Shown here piece by piece: positions 1 through 7,850 of a stretch of 13,395 bases of DNA. Positions within the stretch are counted from its first letter, which is position 1; each line of letters begins with the position of its first letter. A model generated the notes under the pieces. It ran no database searches, was not told where the DNA came from, and saw nothing but the letters and a program-made list of their open reading frames with translations. The stretch is taken from the NCBI GenBank assembly GCA_947501315.1, contig CANMXH010000048.1, positions 1-13,395 of the forward strand, given 5' to 3'. The stretch comes from Caulobacteraceae bacterium. GTDB lineage: Bacteria; Pseudomonadota; Alphaproteobacteria; Caulobacterales; Caulobacteraceae. The position numbers were made by a program, and so were the translations under genes.

Positions 1-958
1 CGGTCACTGTGTCCCGGGCCGACGGGGGCAGGGCAGAGAACGCCCGCTGCAGGCGTGACAGCCGCCCGGCCCGGTAGGGGTTGGTCTGATAGCGGATGTC
101 GTGGTCGCCCAGCCGGTACCGGACCCGGTCCTCGCCGGCGGTGAAGGCGGCGGCATTGGCCGCGAGTTCGGGCAGGAACCGGTCCACGATCAGGCTGATG
201 ACAGCGCCGAGATCGTCCGGGATCGACGTGACCGACCGGGCGTCGGCTCTCCCGGACCCGTCGAGCGCCCACAGGCGCGTGACCCAGGCGGCGACAGCCG
301 GGGCCCGCGCCCGCATGATCCGGCCCGGGGTCGGGTCGGAATGGAAATGCCGGTACATGGGACCGAACAGCCCGACATCTGCGCGTGTCGGCGCATCGCC
401 CATGAGCCAGTCCCGACGGCTCAGGACAGGTTCGAGGGCCGTCAGCAGATCCAGATAGTCCGCCTCGATCGCGGCCCGGTTCGCCGATGTCACGCCCTCA
501 CCGCGCAGATAACGGGCGCGCTGCCGCCACAGGATGGCCAGACGTCTGAGGGCAGGCGGGCCCGGGATGTCCCGCAGCATGCCGCGCGCCAGTCGCCCGC
601 TCATCACACGGGCATCCTCAGTGAAGGCCCAGCGGTAGTAGAGCGCGGGTCGCCAGAGATGCTCGTCGGCAAAGGTCTCGATGAGTCCGGCCATGAAGGC
701 ACAGGCCGGGTCTGAAGGGGTCAGGGCAGGTTCCGGCCATTCGGTTTCGAGGGCGTCGATGATCCGGACCGTATCCGTCATCCAGCGTCCGTCGGGGAGT
801 TCCAGTTGCGGCATCTGCTGCACGCCGGTGTGCCGGGCCAGTCGGCGGAAGCTGCCGACAGTCATCTCCTCGAGTCGATAGGACAGGCCCTTGGCGCGCA
901 GATAGCCCTCGAGCTTGCCCGTGAAATACGACAGATCCAGCCCATGCACGATCAGCAT
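1..958 (-). CDS. Long GST-like protein, 3' end outside the window
   Basis: The minus strand is open from ATG at 958 to the window edge: 319 codons, no stop. The start reads MLIVHGLDLSYFTGKLEGYL, a thioredoxin-fold GST N-terminus. A cis-Pro segment (QQMPQLELPDG, near residue 50) and a DTVRII stretch in place of the usual E/D-S glutathione contact follow. The helical C-terminal domain contains RRDWLMGDAPTRADVGLFG, the typical GST motif of an aspartate after G-x-x-x-T/S. A Shine-Dalgarno GGAG lies 7 nt before the ATG. It is a diverged paralogue of the plus-strand gene at 1063: both have DP-x-x-AF, ADE-x-L, a YRWA segment, ANAAA and YRA near the C-terminus. By that comparison roughly 25-30 residues are missing beyond the edge. 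Both are far longer (about 345 aa) than ordinary 200-230 aa GSTs. Enzymatic activity is inferred from fold only; the canonical catalytic Ser/Tyr/Cys is not obvious. Confidence 0.85.
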   Translation of the reverse strand, partial: MLIVHGLDLSYFTGKLEGYLRAKGLSYRLEEMTVGSFRRLARHTGVQQMPQLELPDGRWMTDTVRIIDALETEWPEPALTPSDPACAFMAGLIETFADEHLWRPALYYRWAFTEDARVMSGRLARGMLRDIPGPPALRRLAILWRQRARYLRGEGVTSANRAAIEADYLDLLTALEPVLSRRDWLMGDAPTRADVGLFGPMYRHFHSDPTPGRIMRARAPAVAAWVTRLWALDGSGRADARSVTSIPDDLGAVISLIVDRFLPELAANAAAFTAGEDRVRYRLGDHDIRYQTNPYRAGRLSRLQRAFSALPPSARDTVT

Positions 959-980
959 TGAAACACTCCGGCCAGATCGA

Positions 981-1009
981 TTGACCGCCCTAGCTGCCAT
1001 CATCATTAT
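981..1009 (+). promoter_or_regulatory. Sigma-70-like promoter of the sulfatase operon
   Basis: TTGACC at 981-986 (-35) and CATTAT at 1004-1009 (-10) are separated by exactly 17 bp. This would start transcription near 1016, giving a leader of about 45 nt before the TTG start at 1063. On the opposite strand CATAAT (1005-1010) could be the -10 of the divergent GST gene, although no good -35 is seen for it. Called by eye from consensus matches. Confidence 0.5.
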
Positions 1010-1015
1010 GGCAGC
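993..1015. promoter_or_regulatory. Palindromic putative operator between the divergent GST genes
   Basis: GCTGCCAT (993-1000) and ATGGCAGC (1008-1015) form a perfect 8-bp inverted repeat around a 7-nt spacer, CATCATT. It covers the plus-strand -10 and part of the spacer, and also the best minus-strand -10. Occupancy by a dimeric repressor would therefore block both directions. The size and symmetry would suit a TetR-type protein. Which regulator binds is unknown, and neither regulator in this window carries the same palindrome upstream. Confidence 0.5.
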
Positions 1016-1062
1016 CTGAATGCCAATAGTAGATCGTTCCAACCCCTGCGGCGGAGGTTAAT

Positions 1063-2106
1063 TTGCACGAGGATCTGGTCGGAACTGGCCTTTATCAGCT
1101 CAAGGGTGCGATCGGCTCGCCCTATTCGATGAAGATGCGCGCGGTCCTGCGGTATCGGCGCATTCCGTTCGTCTGGCAGGGCGGTCTGGCCGGGTTTGTC
1201 GCCGCCCAGGCGATGAAGGCCAAGGTGGTACCCGTGCTCGTCACACCGGAGGGCGAGGCCTGGAACGACTCCACCCGGTTGATCCAGCAACTTGAGGCCT
1301 GGCACCCCGGCACCCGCAGTCTGGTGCCGACGGATCCCGGTGTGGCCTTCCTGTCGCTGCTGCTCGAGGACATGGCCGACGAATGGCTGTCCAGAGCCAT
1401 GTATCTCTACCGCTGGGCCCGGCCTGTGGATCAGGAACAGATGAGCCGCTGGCTGGCCTTTGACGCCATGCGGGGGGGCGGTGCCGATGCCATTGTCGAA
1501 CAGGCTGTGGTCTGGCGGGACCGTCAGGTCGGGCGCCGCGACCTAGTAGGTGTCGGCGAGGCGGCCCAACCGGTCATCGAGGCCTCGGCCGCCCGGATCA
1601 TGTCCGCCCTGAACCAGCGGGTGGTCGAGCGCGGCTTCCTGTTCGGCGACCGCCCGAGTGCGGCGGACATGGCCTTCTACGGCCAGCTGACCCAGCTCGC
1701 CACCGACCCGACGCCCCAGGCGCTCATGCGGGACCACTATCCCTGGCTGTTCCGCTGGGTGCAGATCACCGATGACCTGTCGGGTGATATTGAGGGCCAG
1801 TGGGATGAAGACGTCGACTCGCCGACCCTGAGGGCCCTGCTCGTCGAATGCGCGACCCACTACCTGCCCTGTCTTGTCGCCAATGCCGCGGCCGTGCAGC
1901 AGGGGCAGGCGACCTTCTCCTACCGGGCCGGCGGCGTTGAACTGTCCCAGCCGACGGATCGCTACCAGGCCAAATGCCTGCAGGTGATCCGCGGGGCCTT
2001 CGCGGATCTGGATCGCGAAACCCGCGCGCGGCTGTCCCCTGTTCTGATAGAGACAGGGTGTCACTCGCTTCTCGCCAGCGACGGATCCGAAGGAGTTGGG
2101 GCATGA
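1063..2106 (+). CDS. Long GST-like protein, first gene of the sulfatase operon
   Basis: 347 aa. The start is TTG at 1063, chosen because GGAGGT (1053-1058) sits 5 nt upstream and the next in-frame ATG lies inside the thioredoxin fold. The N-terminal domain reads GAIGSPYSMKMRAVLRYRRIPF, where S-P-Y-S is the usual GST position for the glutathione thiol-activating residue. VVPVLVTPEG supplies the cis-Pro turn and NDSTRLI the E/D-S glutathione contact. The all-helical C-terminal domain carries FLFGDRPSAADMAFYGQL. After it comes an extra segment of about 90 residues (LPCLVANAAA, YRAGG, AF-x-x-L) shared with the divergent paralogue but absent from standard GSTs. The stop overlaps the sulfatase ATG (ATGA at 2103-2106). 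Membership of the GST superfamily is clear. The substrate is unknown; the operon suggests conjugation, isomerisation or detoxification linked to the sulfatase substrate. Confidence 0.88.
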   Translation: MHEDLVGTGLYQLKGAIGSPYSMKMRAVLRYRRIPFVWQGGLAGFVAAQAMKAKVVPVLVTPEGEAWNDSTRLIQQLEAWHPGTRSLVPTDPGVAFLSLLLEDMADEWLSRAMYLYRWARPVDQEQMSRWLAFDAMRGGGADAIVEQAVVWRDRQVGRRDLVGVGEAAQPVIEASAARIMSALNQRVVERGFLFGDRPSAADMAFYGQLTQLATDPTPQALMRDHYPWLFRWVQITDDLSGDIEGQWDEDVDSPTLRALLVECATHYLPCLVANAAAVQQGQATFSYRAGGVELSQPTDRYQAKCLQVIRGAFADLDRETRARLSPVLIETGCHSLLASDGSEGVGA

Positions 2107-4505
2107 CTGATCAGGACCCGAAGAAGTGGTCATTCCGCCAGCTTGATCGCCGGTCGCTGCTGATCGGAACGGCGGCGGGAACGGCTGCGGCGGCCGGGGG
2201 TGCCCTGGCGATCGGGGCGATCCGCGAGGCGACAGCCCCCTATATCACGCCCGCAGCGGTGCCTGCCGGCACGGCTGCGCGGGTGCGCGAATCGTTCCGG
2301 GACTCGCGCCCGTCCTATTCGAGTGAGCCGACGGCGCCGCAGGGGGCACCGAACATCATCACCATCGTCATGGATGACGTCGGTTTCGCTGATCTGGGCT
2401 GTTACGGCAGCGAGATCCGCACCCCGGCCTTTGACGCCCTGGCCGGGGCGGGGCTGCGCTATTCCAATTTCCGTACCTGCGCCATGTGTTCGCCAACCCG
2501 GGCGGCGCTGCTGACGGGGCTGAACTCGCATTCGGCCGGCATGGGCTGGCTGGCGGACATCGACGCCGGCTATCCGGGCTATCGCGGTGATCTGACCCGC
2601 GAGGCCGCGACCATGCCGGAGATCCTGCGGGATGCTGGCTGGTCGACCTTCCTGGTCGGCAAATGGCATGTCAACAATTCGAGCAGCAGCGGTCCCAATG
2701 GGCCCTATCATAACTGGCCGACCTCGCGCGGCTTTGAGCGCGCCTACTGGTTCCAGGGCCATTCAACCGACTATTTCAAACCCTCTACTCTTCACGAGGG
2801 TGTGGCGCCGGTCGAACCGCCCGTCTCGGACGACTATTATGTCTGTGACGACCTGACCGACCGGGCGATCAGCTACATCCGGACGCAGAAGGCCCTGTCG
2901 CCGGACAAGCCCTTCCATCTCCAGCTGGCCTTCCCCGGTGCCCACTCGCCCCTCCAGGCGCGCGGCCGTGAGCGTGACGCCTACAAGGGGCAGTATGACA
3001 TCGGCTGGGATGTCGTGCGTGCGGCCCGGCTTGAGCGGCAGAAGGAGATGGGGCTGTCACCGGCGACGACCAGCCTGCCGCCCCTGTCCTTCGGCACCCG
3101 CCCCTGGGCCGGGCTCAACGCCGTCGAACGGCGGGTTTTTGCCCGCTACATGGAGGTCTATGCCGCCATGATCACCAACATGGACAGCAACGTCGGGCGG
3201 CTGATGGACACCCTGCGCGACCTCGGTCAGGCGGACAACACCATCGTCCTGGTCATGTCCGACAATGGGGGATCCGGCGAAGGAACCCCCGAGGGATCGC
3301 CCAATGTCTTCGCCCCGGCGTTCGGTCGGCCGGTGCCGGTCGAGAAGGCCGCCGAACTCTATGATGTGATGGGCGAGGACGCGACCTTCCCCCACTACCC
3401 GATGGCCTGGGCCTGTGTTTCGAACACCCCGTTCCGCCTCTACAAGCAGTATGCCCACCTCGGTGGCGTCGCCGACCCCCTGATCGTGTCCTGGCCGCGC
3501 CGTATCCGCGACAAGGGCCGGGTCCGGGAAAAATTCGTCCATGTCGTCGACGTCATGCCGACCCTGCTCGAAGCCGCCGGCGTCGCCCGGCCGGAGACCT
3601 ATCTCGGGGCCCCGCAAAAGCCGTTGGAGGGGGCCAGTTTCCTGCCCAACCTCCTGTCGGACCGGGCGCCGACCCGGACCGGCCAGTATTTCGAACTGGG
3701 CGGCAACCGGGCCTATGAGGACGGCCGCTGGCGACTGGTCAGCCGGCACAAGCGCGGCACCCTGCAAGAGGACGATGTCTGGGAACTCTACGACCTGACG
3801 AATGACTTCAACGAGAGCCGTGACCTTGCGGCTGCCAATCCCGAGGTCGTGCAGCGGCTCCGGGCCGCATGGCAGGCCGACGCCGAGAAATACAACGTCT
3901 TCCCGCTGGATGACCGCAGCCTGATGCTCAAACTCGTGCAGGACCGGCAGGCCAAGGGCCTTCGGGCCCGGTGGGATTTCCGGCCCCCGGTCGAGCCGCT
4001 CGCCCCGGACGTGGCCCCGCTCGTCTGTGGCCTCGATCACAAGCTCACCGTGGATCTGACCTGGGCACCGGGACAGGACGGGGTGCTGCTGGCATCGGGG
4101 TCCAAACACGCCGGCTATGTGCTGTATGTCGAGGACGGGCGGCTGACCTATGAATACAGCCTGGTGCCGTGGAGCGAGCGGATCGTCGCCAGTATCCCGC
4201 TGGTGCGGGGCCGGAACAGCGTCCGCTATGTCCAGACCATGACGGCCCGCCCGTTTGACGGCCGCGGAACCCTGTTTGTGAATGGTCGCAAGGCTGGCGA
4301 GCGAACCTATGAACAGGTCCTGTTTTCGCCGGGCTATGACGGCTTTTCGATCGGGGCCGATGTCGGCAACCAGGTCTCGGCCCGCTATTCGGGGCCGAAC
4401 CCCTTCGGCGGCACGATCGAGCGGGTCCTGATCGAGGTCGATAACAAGCCGACCAATCCCCTTGAAATCCAGCGCTTCCTGGATCGCATGGGCATGACCG
4501 TATGA
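2103..4505 (+). CDS. Tat-exported Cys-type arylsulfatase-like protein (S1 family)
   Basis: 800 aa; hydrolyses a sulfate ester. ATG 2103 is preceded by AAGGAG (2090-2095) with a 7-nt spacer. Residues 15-40 form a twin-arginine signal: D-R16-R17-S-L-L, then an Ala/Gly-rich hydrophobic stretch, so the folded enzyme should leave the cytoplasm. The catalytic domain starts with NIITIVMDD (metal-binding D91 and D92). The sulfatase signature CSPTRAALLTG follows, with Cys129 as the residue converted to formylglycine. Further active-site candidates are K187/H189 (GKWH), H281 (PGAHSP), D387/N388 (SDNGG) and K448 (RLYKQY). After about residue 635 a beta-rich C-terminal domain (LTVDLTW to GTIERVLIEVDN) resembles the lectin-like tail of the large AtsA/AtsD-type arylsulfatases; the length of about 800 aa also fits that group. 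It shares ATGA overlaps with both neighbours, and the next gene is its likely activator. Substrate class (aryl, steroid or other ester) is not determined. Confidence 0.93.
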   Translation: MTDQDPKKWSFRQLDRRSLLIGTAAGTAAAAGGALAIGAIREATAPYITPAAVPAGTAARVRESFRDSRPSYSSEPTAPQGAPNIITIVMDDVGFADLGCYGSEIRTPAFDALAGAGLRYSNFRTCAMCSPTRAALLTGLNSHSAGMGWLADIDAGYPGYRGDLTREAATMPEILRDAGWSTFLVGKWHVNNSSSSGPNGPYHNWPTSRGFERAYWFQGHSTDYFKPSTLHEGVAPVEPPVSDDYYVCDDLTDRAISYIRTQKALSPDKPFHLQLAFPGAHSPLQARGRERDAYKGQYDIGWDVVRAARLERQKEMGLSPATTSLPPLSFGTRPWAGLNAVERRVFARYMEVYAAMITNMDSNVGRLMDTLRDLGQADNTIVLVMSDNGGSGEGTPEGSPNVFAPAFGRPVPVEKAAELYDVMGEDATFPHYPMAWACVSNTPFRLYKQYAHLGGVADPLIVSWPRRIRDKGRVREKFVHVVDVMPTLLEAAGVARPETYLGAPQKPLEGASFLPNLLSDRAPTRTGQYFELGGNRAYEDGRWRLVSRHKRGTLQEDDVWELYDLTNDFNESRDLAAANPEVVQRLRAAWQADAEKYNVFPLDDRSLMLKLVQDRQAKGLRARWDFRPPVEPLAPDVAPLVCGLDHKLTVDLTWAPGQDGVLLASGSKHAGYVLYVEDGRLTYEYSLVPWSERIVASIPLVRGRNSVRYVQTMTARPFDGRGTLFVNGRKAGERTYEQVLFSPGYDGFSIGADVGNQVSARYSGPNPFGGTIERVLIEVDNKPTNPLEIQRFLDRMGMTV

Positions 4506-5356
4506 GCCCAGGGGCGGCGCTCGCGACCATGGTGACCATACCGGGTGGCGTCTTCCACCTGGGATCGGACGACCACTATCCCGAGGAGCGCCCGGTGCTG
4601 GCTGTCGAGGTCCCCGGCTTTGCCATCGATATCGGCCCGGTCACCAATGCGGCCTTTGGCCGGTTTGTCGCTGAGACCGGTTGGGTGACGACCGCCGAAC
4701 GGCTCGATCCGCCGGGCTCGGCGGTCTTTGCCATGACCGCGGGGGCCGTGGACCTGAGCCGCCCGGACCAGTGGTGGCGGTTCGTCGATGGTGCCGCCTG
4801 GCACTGTCCGCAGGGCCCGGGTTCATCGATCGCGGGCCGCGAGGATCATCCGGTGGTCCATGTCTCCGCCGAGGATGCCCGCGCCTATTGCGCCTGGGCC
4901 GGCAAACGTCTGCCGAATGCACGGGAGTGGGAGGTCGCCGCGCGTGGGGGCCTGGACCGCGCCGTCTATGCCTGGGGTGACAGTCTTGCCCCGGGCGGGC
5001 AGCTCATGGCCAACATCTGGCGGGGAGCCTTTCCCTGGTGGTCAGAGGTTCCCGAACCCGGAACCACGCCCGTCGGCACCTATCCGGCCAATGGCTACGG
5101 GTTGTTGGACATGATCGGCAATGTCTGGGAGTGGACCTCGGAACCCTTTGACCAGACCCCGACCTGCGGCTGCAGCGAGGGCGCTGCCGGCGCGGTCCGG
5201 CAGACGCTGAAGGGCGGTTCCTACCTCTGTGCCGCTGAATATTGCGCGCGCTACCGGCCCGCCGCTAGAACCGGATTGCCCCCCGAAACCTCGACCGGAC
5301 ACATCGGTTTTCGATGTGCCGTGGATCTGACTTCCAGCCTGGACGAAGCCCCATGA
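4502..5356 (+). CDS. Formylglycine-generating enzyme, cytoplasmic (FGE1)
   Basis: 284 aa, no signal peptide. FGE oxidises the Cys of the sulfatase C-x-P-x-R motif to formylglycine using O2 and copper. Visible family features: GPVTNAAFGRFVAETGW near the N-terminus, HPVVHVSAEDARAYCAWAGK, EWEVAARGG, DMIGNVWEWTS, and the diagnostic GGSYLCAAEYCARYR. The last contains the copper-binding/redox pair C243 and C248, equivalent to human SUMF1 C336/C341. C130 (AYCAWAG) and C272 (GFRCAV) correspond to the structural C218-C365 disulfide of the human enzyme; the second human pair (C235-C346) is absent. ATG 4502 overlaps the sulfatase stop (ATGA), and the stop overlaps the next ATG (5353-5356). Directly behind a sulfatase and lacking export signals, it is the natural partner that modifies Cys129 before Tat export. 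Confidence 0.93.
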   Translation: MSPGAALATMVTIPGGVFHLGSDDHYPEERPVLAVEVPGFAIDIGPVTNAAFGRFVAETGWVTTAERLDPPGSAVFAMTAGAVDLSRPDQWWRFVDGAAWHCPQGPGSSIAGREDHPVVHVSAEDARAYCAWAGKRLPNAREWEVAARGGLDRAVYAWGDSLAPGGQLMANIWRGAFPWWSEVPEPGTTPVGTYPANGYGLLDMIGNVWEWTSEPFDQTPTCGCSEGAAGAVRQTLKGGSYLCAAEYCARYRPAARTGLPPETSTGHIGFRCAVDLTSSLDEAP

Positions 5357-6054
5357 TTTCCCTCTACACCGCGCCGACCCCGAACGGCTGGAAGGCCTCC
5401 GTCGCCCTTGAGGAACTGGGCCTGCCCTATCAGGTGCATGCCATCGACCTGCTGTCGGGCGCGCAGCGGGCACCGGACTATCTGGCGATCAATCCCAATG
5501 GCCGTATCCCGGCCATCGTCGATCATGAGGCCGACGATTTCGCGGTCTTCGAATCCGGGGCGATCCTGATCTACCTTGCCGAAAAGACCGGCCAACTGAT
5601 GCCCGCGGACGCCAGGGGACGCAGTCGGGTGCTTCAGTGGCTTATGTTCCAGATGGGCGGGATCGGCCCGATGATGGGACAGGCCAATGTCTTCCATCGC
5701 TATTTCCCCGAGAAGATCCAGGTCGTGATCGATCGTTACCAGGGCGAGAGCGGACGACTGTTCGGCGTCCTTGACCGGCAGCTGGCGGATCATGAATGGC
5801 TGGCGGGGGACTATTCCATCGCCGACATCGCCAACTGGTGCTGGGTCCGGACCCACAAATGGTCGGGGGTGGACATCGGACCGTTCGAACACCTTCAGCG
5901 CTGGGTCGCGGCCATTGCGGCCCGTCCGGCGGCCCAGGCGGGCATCAAGGTGCCGTTTGATCTTGAGGCCATGATGGCGGCCACCCGTGGCGGTGCCGAG
6001 ACCTTCGCCCGCGGGGGGCAGACCCTCGTCAACATGGGTGGGTCCAAGGATTGA
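5353..6054 (+). CDS. Nu-class (YfcG/GstB-like) glutathione S-transferase
   Basis: 233 aa, starting at ATG 5353, which overlaps the FGE1 stop. An upstream in-frame start at 5314 would lie inside FGE1 and is not needed. The N-terminus MISLYTAPTPNGWKASVALE matches the YfcG/Ure2p-like class, where Thr9 and Asn11, both present here, contact the glutathione sulfur and which favour glutathione disulfide or thiol-disulfide chemistry. NPNGRIPAIVD supplies the cis-Pro loop and FESGAILIYLAEKTG the glutathione gamma-glutamyl contact. The C-terminal domain includes WLAGDYSIADIANWCWVR, the helix-capping GST motif. Length is ordinary for this class. Its role in the operon is uncertain: it might use glutathione as an electron or thiol donor in breakdown of the desulfated product, or protect against a reactive intermediate. 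Confidence 0.9.
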   Translation: MISLYTAPTPNGWKASVALEELGLPYQVHAIDLLSGAQRAPDYLAINPNGRIPAIVDHEADDFAVFESGAILIYLAEKTGQLMPADARGRSRVLQWLMFQMGGIGPMMGQANVFHRYFPEKIQVVIDRYQGESGRLFGVLDRQLADHEWLAGDYSIADIANWCWVRTHKWSGVDIGPFEHLQRWVAAIAARPAAQAGIKVPFDLEAMMAATRGGAETFARGGQTLVNMGGSKD

Positions 6055-6059
6055 CCGGC

Positions 6060-7850
6060 ATGTTTTCCGCGCTCGGGCGCGAGGTTCGGTTCCTGCGGGG
6101 CGGACTGCGCATGCTGGCCCGGATTTCCCGTCTCAAACCGGGCTCCGGCGTCAATCTCGCCGATGACCTCGAAGGGGCTGTCGACCGTCATGCCGCGCGG
6201 GTCGCGATCCTGTTCGAGGAAGAGCGCTGGACCTATGCCGACCTCGAGAGCCGCGCCAACCGCTATGCCGCCTGGGCGCTGGACCGGGGGCTGAAGCCGG
6301 GTGCGACGGTCGCCCTGTTCATGGAAAACCGGCCTGACTATCTGGCGATCTGGTTCGGCATGGCCAAGGTCGGATTGTCGACGGCCCTGATCAATACCCA
6401 GCTGACGGGGGCCGGGCTGGCCCATTGTGTCGACACCGCCGGGGCCGATCATGTCATCGTCGACGCCCCGCTGGCGGAGGCCTGGCGGTCTGCCCGGGCC
6501 CATCTGCGGACGGCGGCGACCGCCTGGCTGTCCGGTGCGGTGGCTGAGGATTTCGCCGCGCTCGACCCGCTGCTGCTGGACGCCTCGTCCGCGCGCCCCG
6601 ACCGGCAGCTGCGCGCCGGCATCCGGGCCGAGGACCTGGTCCTGCTGATCTATACCAGCGGCACGACCGGCCTGCCGAAGGCTGCGCGGATCACCCATCT
6701 GCGCATGCTGCTGACCATGCATTCCTTTTCCGCGGCCACCGGATCGACGGCGCGCGATGTGATCTATGCGCCCCTGCCGCTCTATCACACGGTCGGCGGG
6801 GTCTGTGCGCCCGGCATCGCGCTGACGGTGGGCGGGGCCATCGCCCTGCGCCGCCAGTTCTCGGCCAGCGCCTTCTGGAGCGACTGCGTCCGTTTCGATG
6901 CCACCCTGTTCCAGTATATCGGCGAGCTCTGCCGCTATCTGCTCAACGCGCCGGACCACCCGGACGAACGTCGTCACCGGCTGAGGCTGGTCATCGGCAA
7001 CGGGCTGCGACCGGACGTCTGGGACCGGTTCCAGGCGCGGTTCGCCATCCCCCGGATCCTCGAATTCTACGGCGCGACCGAGAGCAATCTCTCCCTGTTC
7101 AACCTCGATGGTGGGCCCCATGCGATCGGTCGTGTTCCCGCCTATATGAAGGGGGCGGTCAATGTGGCCCTGATCCGGTTCGATCCTGTTGCGGAGTCTC
7201 CGGTCCGGCAAGTTTCCGGCCGCTGTATCCCTTGTGTCGAGGGCGAGGTCGGTGAAGCCATCGCCCGGATCGACCCGGCCAAGGCCCAGATGCGGTTCGA
7301 GGGCTATTCCGACGCCGGGGCGACCGAGAGCAAGATCCTCCGCGACGTGTTCGAGCCCGGGGATGCCTGGTTCCGGTCGGGGGACCTGATGCGATCCGAC
7401 CGGCTCGGCTATTTGTATTTCGTGGACCGGATCGGGGACACCTTCCGCTGGAAGGGCGAGAATGTCTCCACCGCCGAGGTCGCCGGGGTCATCGCCGCCG
7501 TGCCGGGGATCCTTGAGGTCAATGTCTATGGCGTGGAGATCCCGGGCTGCAGCGGCCGTACCGGCATGGCCAGCCTGGTTGTCGACGAGGCCCAGTTCGA
7601 TCCGGCCCGGGTTCGGGCGGCGGTGCATGCGGGCCTGCCCGGTTACGCCCGGCCCCTGTTTCTGCGCCTGACCCGGGCCATGGAGGTGACGGGTACGTTC
7701 AAACAGAAGAAGTCCGAAGCCATCCAGGAGGGGTTTGACCCCCGGACCGTCGCCGACACCCTGATGTTCGATGACCCTCGCCACGAGGCCTATGTGCCTC
7801 TGTCGCCCGCGCTCCATGCCGAGATCGTTTCCGGGGCCCTGCGGCTATGA
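6060..7850 (+). CDS. FATP/FadD6-type acyl-CoA synthetase
   Basis: 596 aa; ATP-dependent activation of a carboxylic acid to its CoA thioester through an acyl-AMP. ATG 6060 has AAGGA (6046-6050) 9 nt upstream and is preferred over TTG 6051, which would have no usable spacing. In order: an N-terminal segment with WTYADLESRANRYAAWAL, the ATP/AMP loop IYTSGTTGLPKAARITH (about 197-213), EFYGATESNLSL (about 335), and FVDRIGDTFRWKGENVSTAE (about 455), which is the FATP/very-long-chain synthetase form of the adenylation motif. ALINTQLTGAGLAHC is also characteristic of the FATP branch. The gap to the upstream GST stop is 5 nt; the stop overlaps the FGE2 ATG (ATGA, 7847-7850). It probably activates a hydrophobic acid, such as a fatty, steroid side-chain or terpenoid acid, released from the sulfated substrate. 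Specificity cannot be read from the sequence. Confidence 0.93.
   Translation: MFSALGREVRFLRGGLRMLARISRLKPGSGVNLADDLEGAVDRHAARVAILFEEERWTYADLESRANRYAAWALDRGLKPGATVALFMENRPDYLAIWFGMAKVGLSTALINTQLTGAGLAHCVDTAGADHVIVDAPLAEAWRSARAHLRTAATAWLSGAVAEDFAALDPLLLDASSARPDRQLRAGIRAEDLVLLIYTSGTTGLPKAARITHLRMLLTMHSFSAATGSTARDVIYAPLPLYHTVGGVCAPGIALTVGGAIALRRQFSASAFWSDCVRFDATLFQYIGELCRYLLNAPDHPDERRHRLRLVIGNGLRPDVWDRFQARFAIPRILEFYGATESNLSLFNLDGGPHAIGRVPAYMKGAVNVALIRFDPVAESPVRQVSGRCIPCVEGEVGEAIARIDPAKAQMRFEGYSDAGATESKILRDVFEPGDAWFRSGDLMRSDRLGYLYFVDRIGDTFRWKGENVSTAEVAGVIAAVPGILEVNVYGVEIPGCSGRTGMASLVVDEAQFDPARVRAAVHAGLPGYARPLFLRLTRAMEVTGTFKQKKSEAIQEGFDPRTVADTLMFDDPRHEAYVPLSPALHAEIVSGALRL

Noticed and set aside
101..715. 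204-codon open frame on the plus strand
   Set aside because: It is the antisense shadow of the left-edge GST-like gene, which has family motifs throughout and a good ribosome site.
1974..2102. Longer sulfatase start at 1974
   Set aside because: It would add 43 Arg-rich residues in front of the twin-arginine signal and overlap the GST by 130 bp, whereas ATG 2103 has AAGGAG at ideal spacing.
3057..4109. 350-codon open frame on the minus strand
   Set aside because: It is antisense to the sulfatase catalytic and C-terminal regions and has low-complexity composition without motifs.
4045..4539. 164-codon minus-strand frame across the sulfatase/FGE1 junction
   Set aside because: It is antisense to a translationally coupled gene junction and has no domain features.
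6051..6059. TTG 6051 as start of the acyl-CoA synthetase
   Set aside because: The AAGGA directly abuts this TTG, leaving no spacer; ATG 6060 is at a workable distance.
5895..7817. 640-codon open frame on the minus strand
   Set aside because: It lies antisense to the acyl-CoA synthetase and the end of the nu-class GST, whose motifs are unmistakable. The peptide is Gly/Arg/Asp-rich without recognisable domains, as expected for antisense frames in GC-rich genes.
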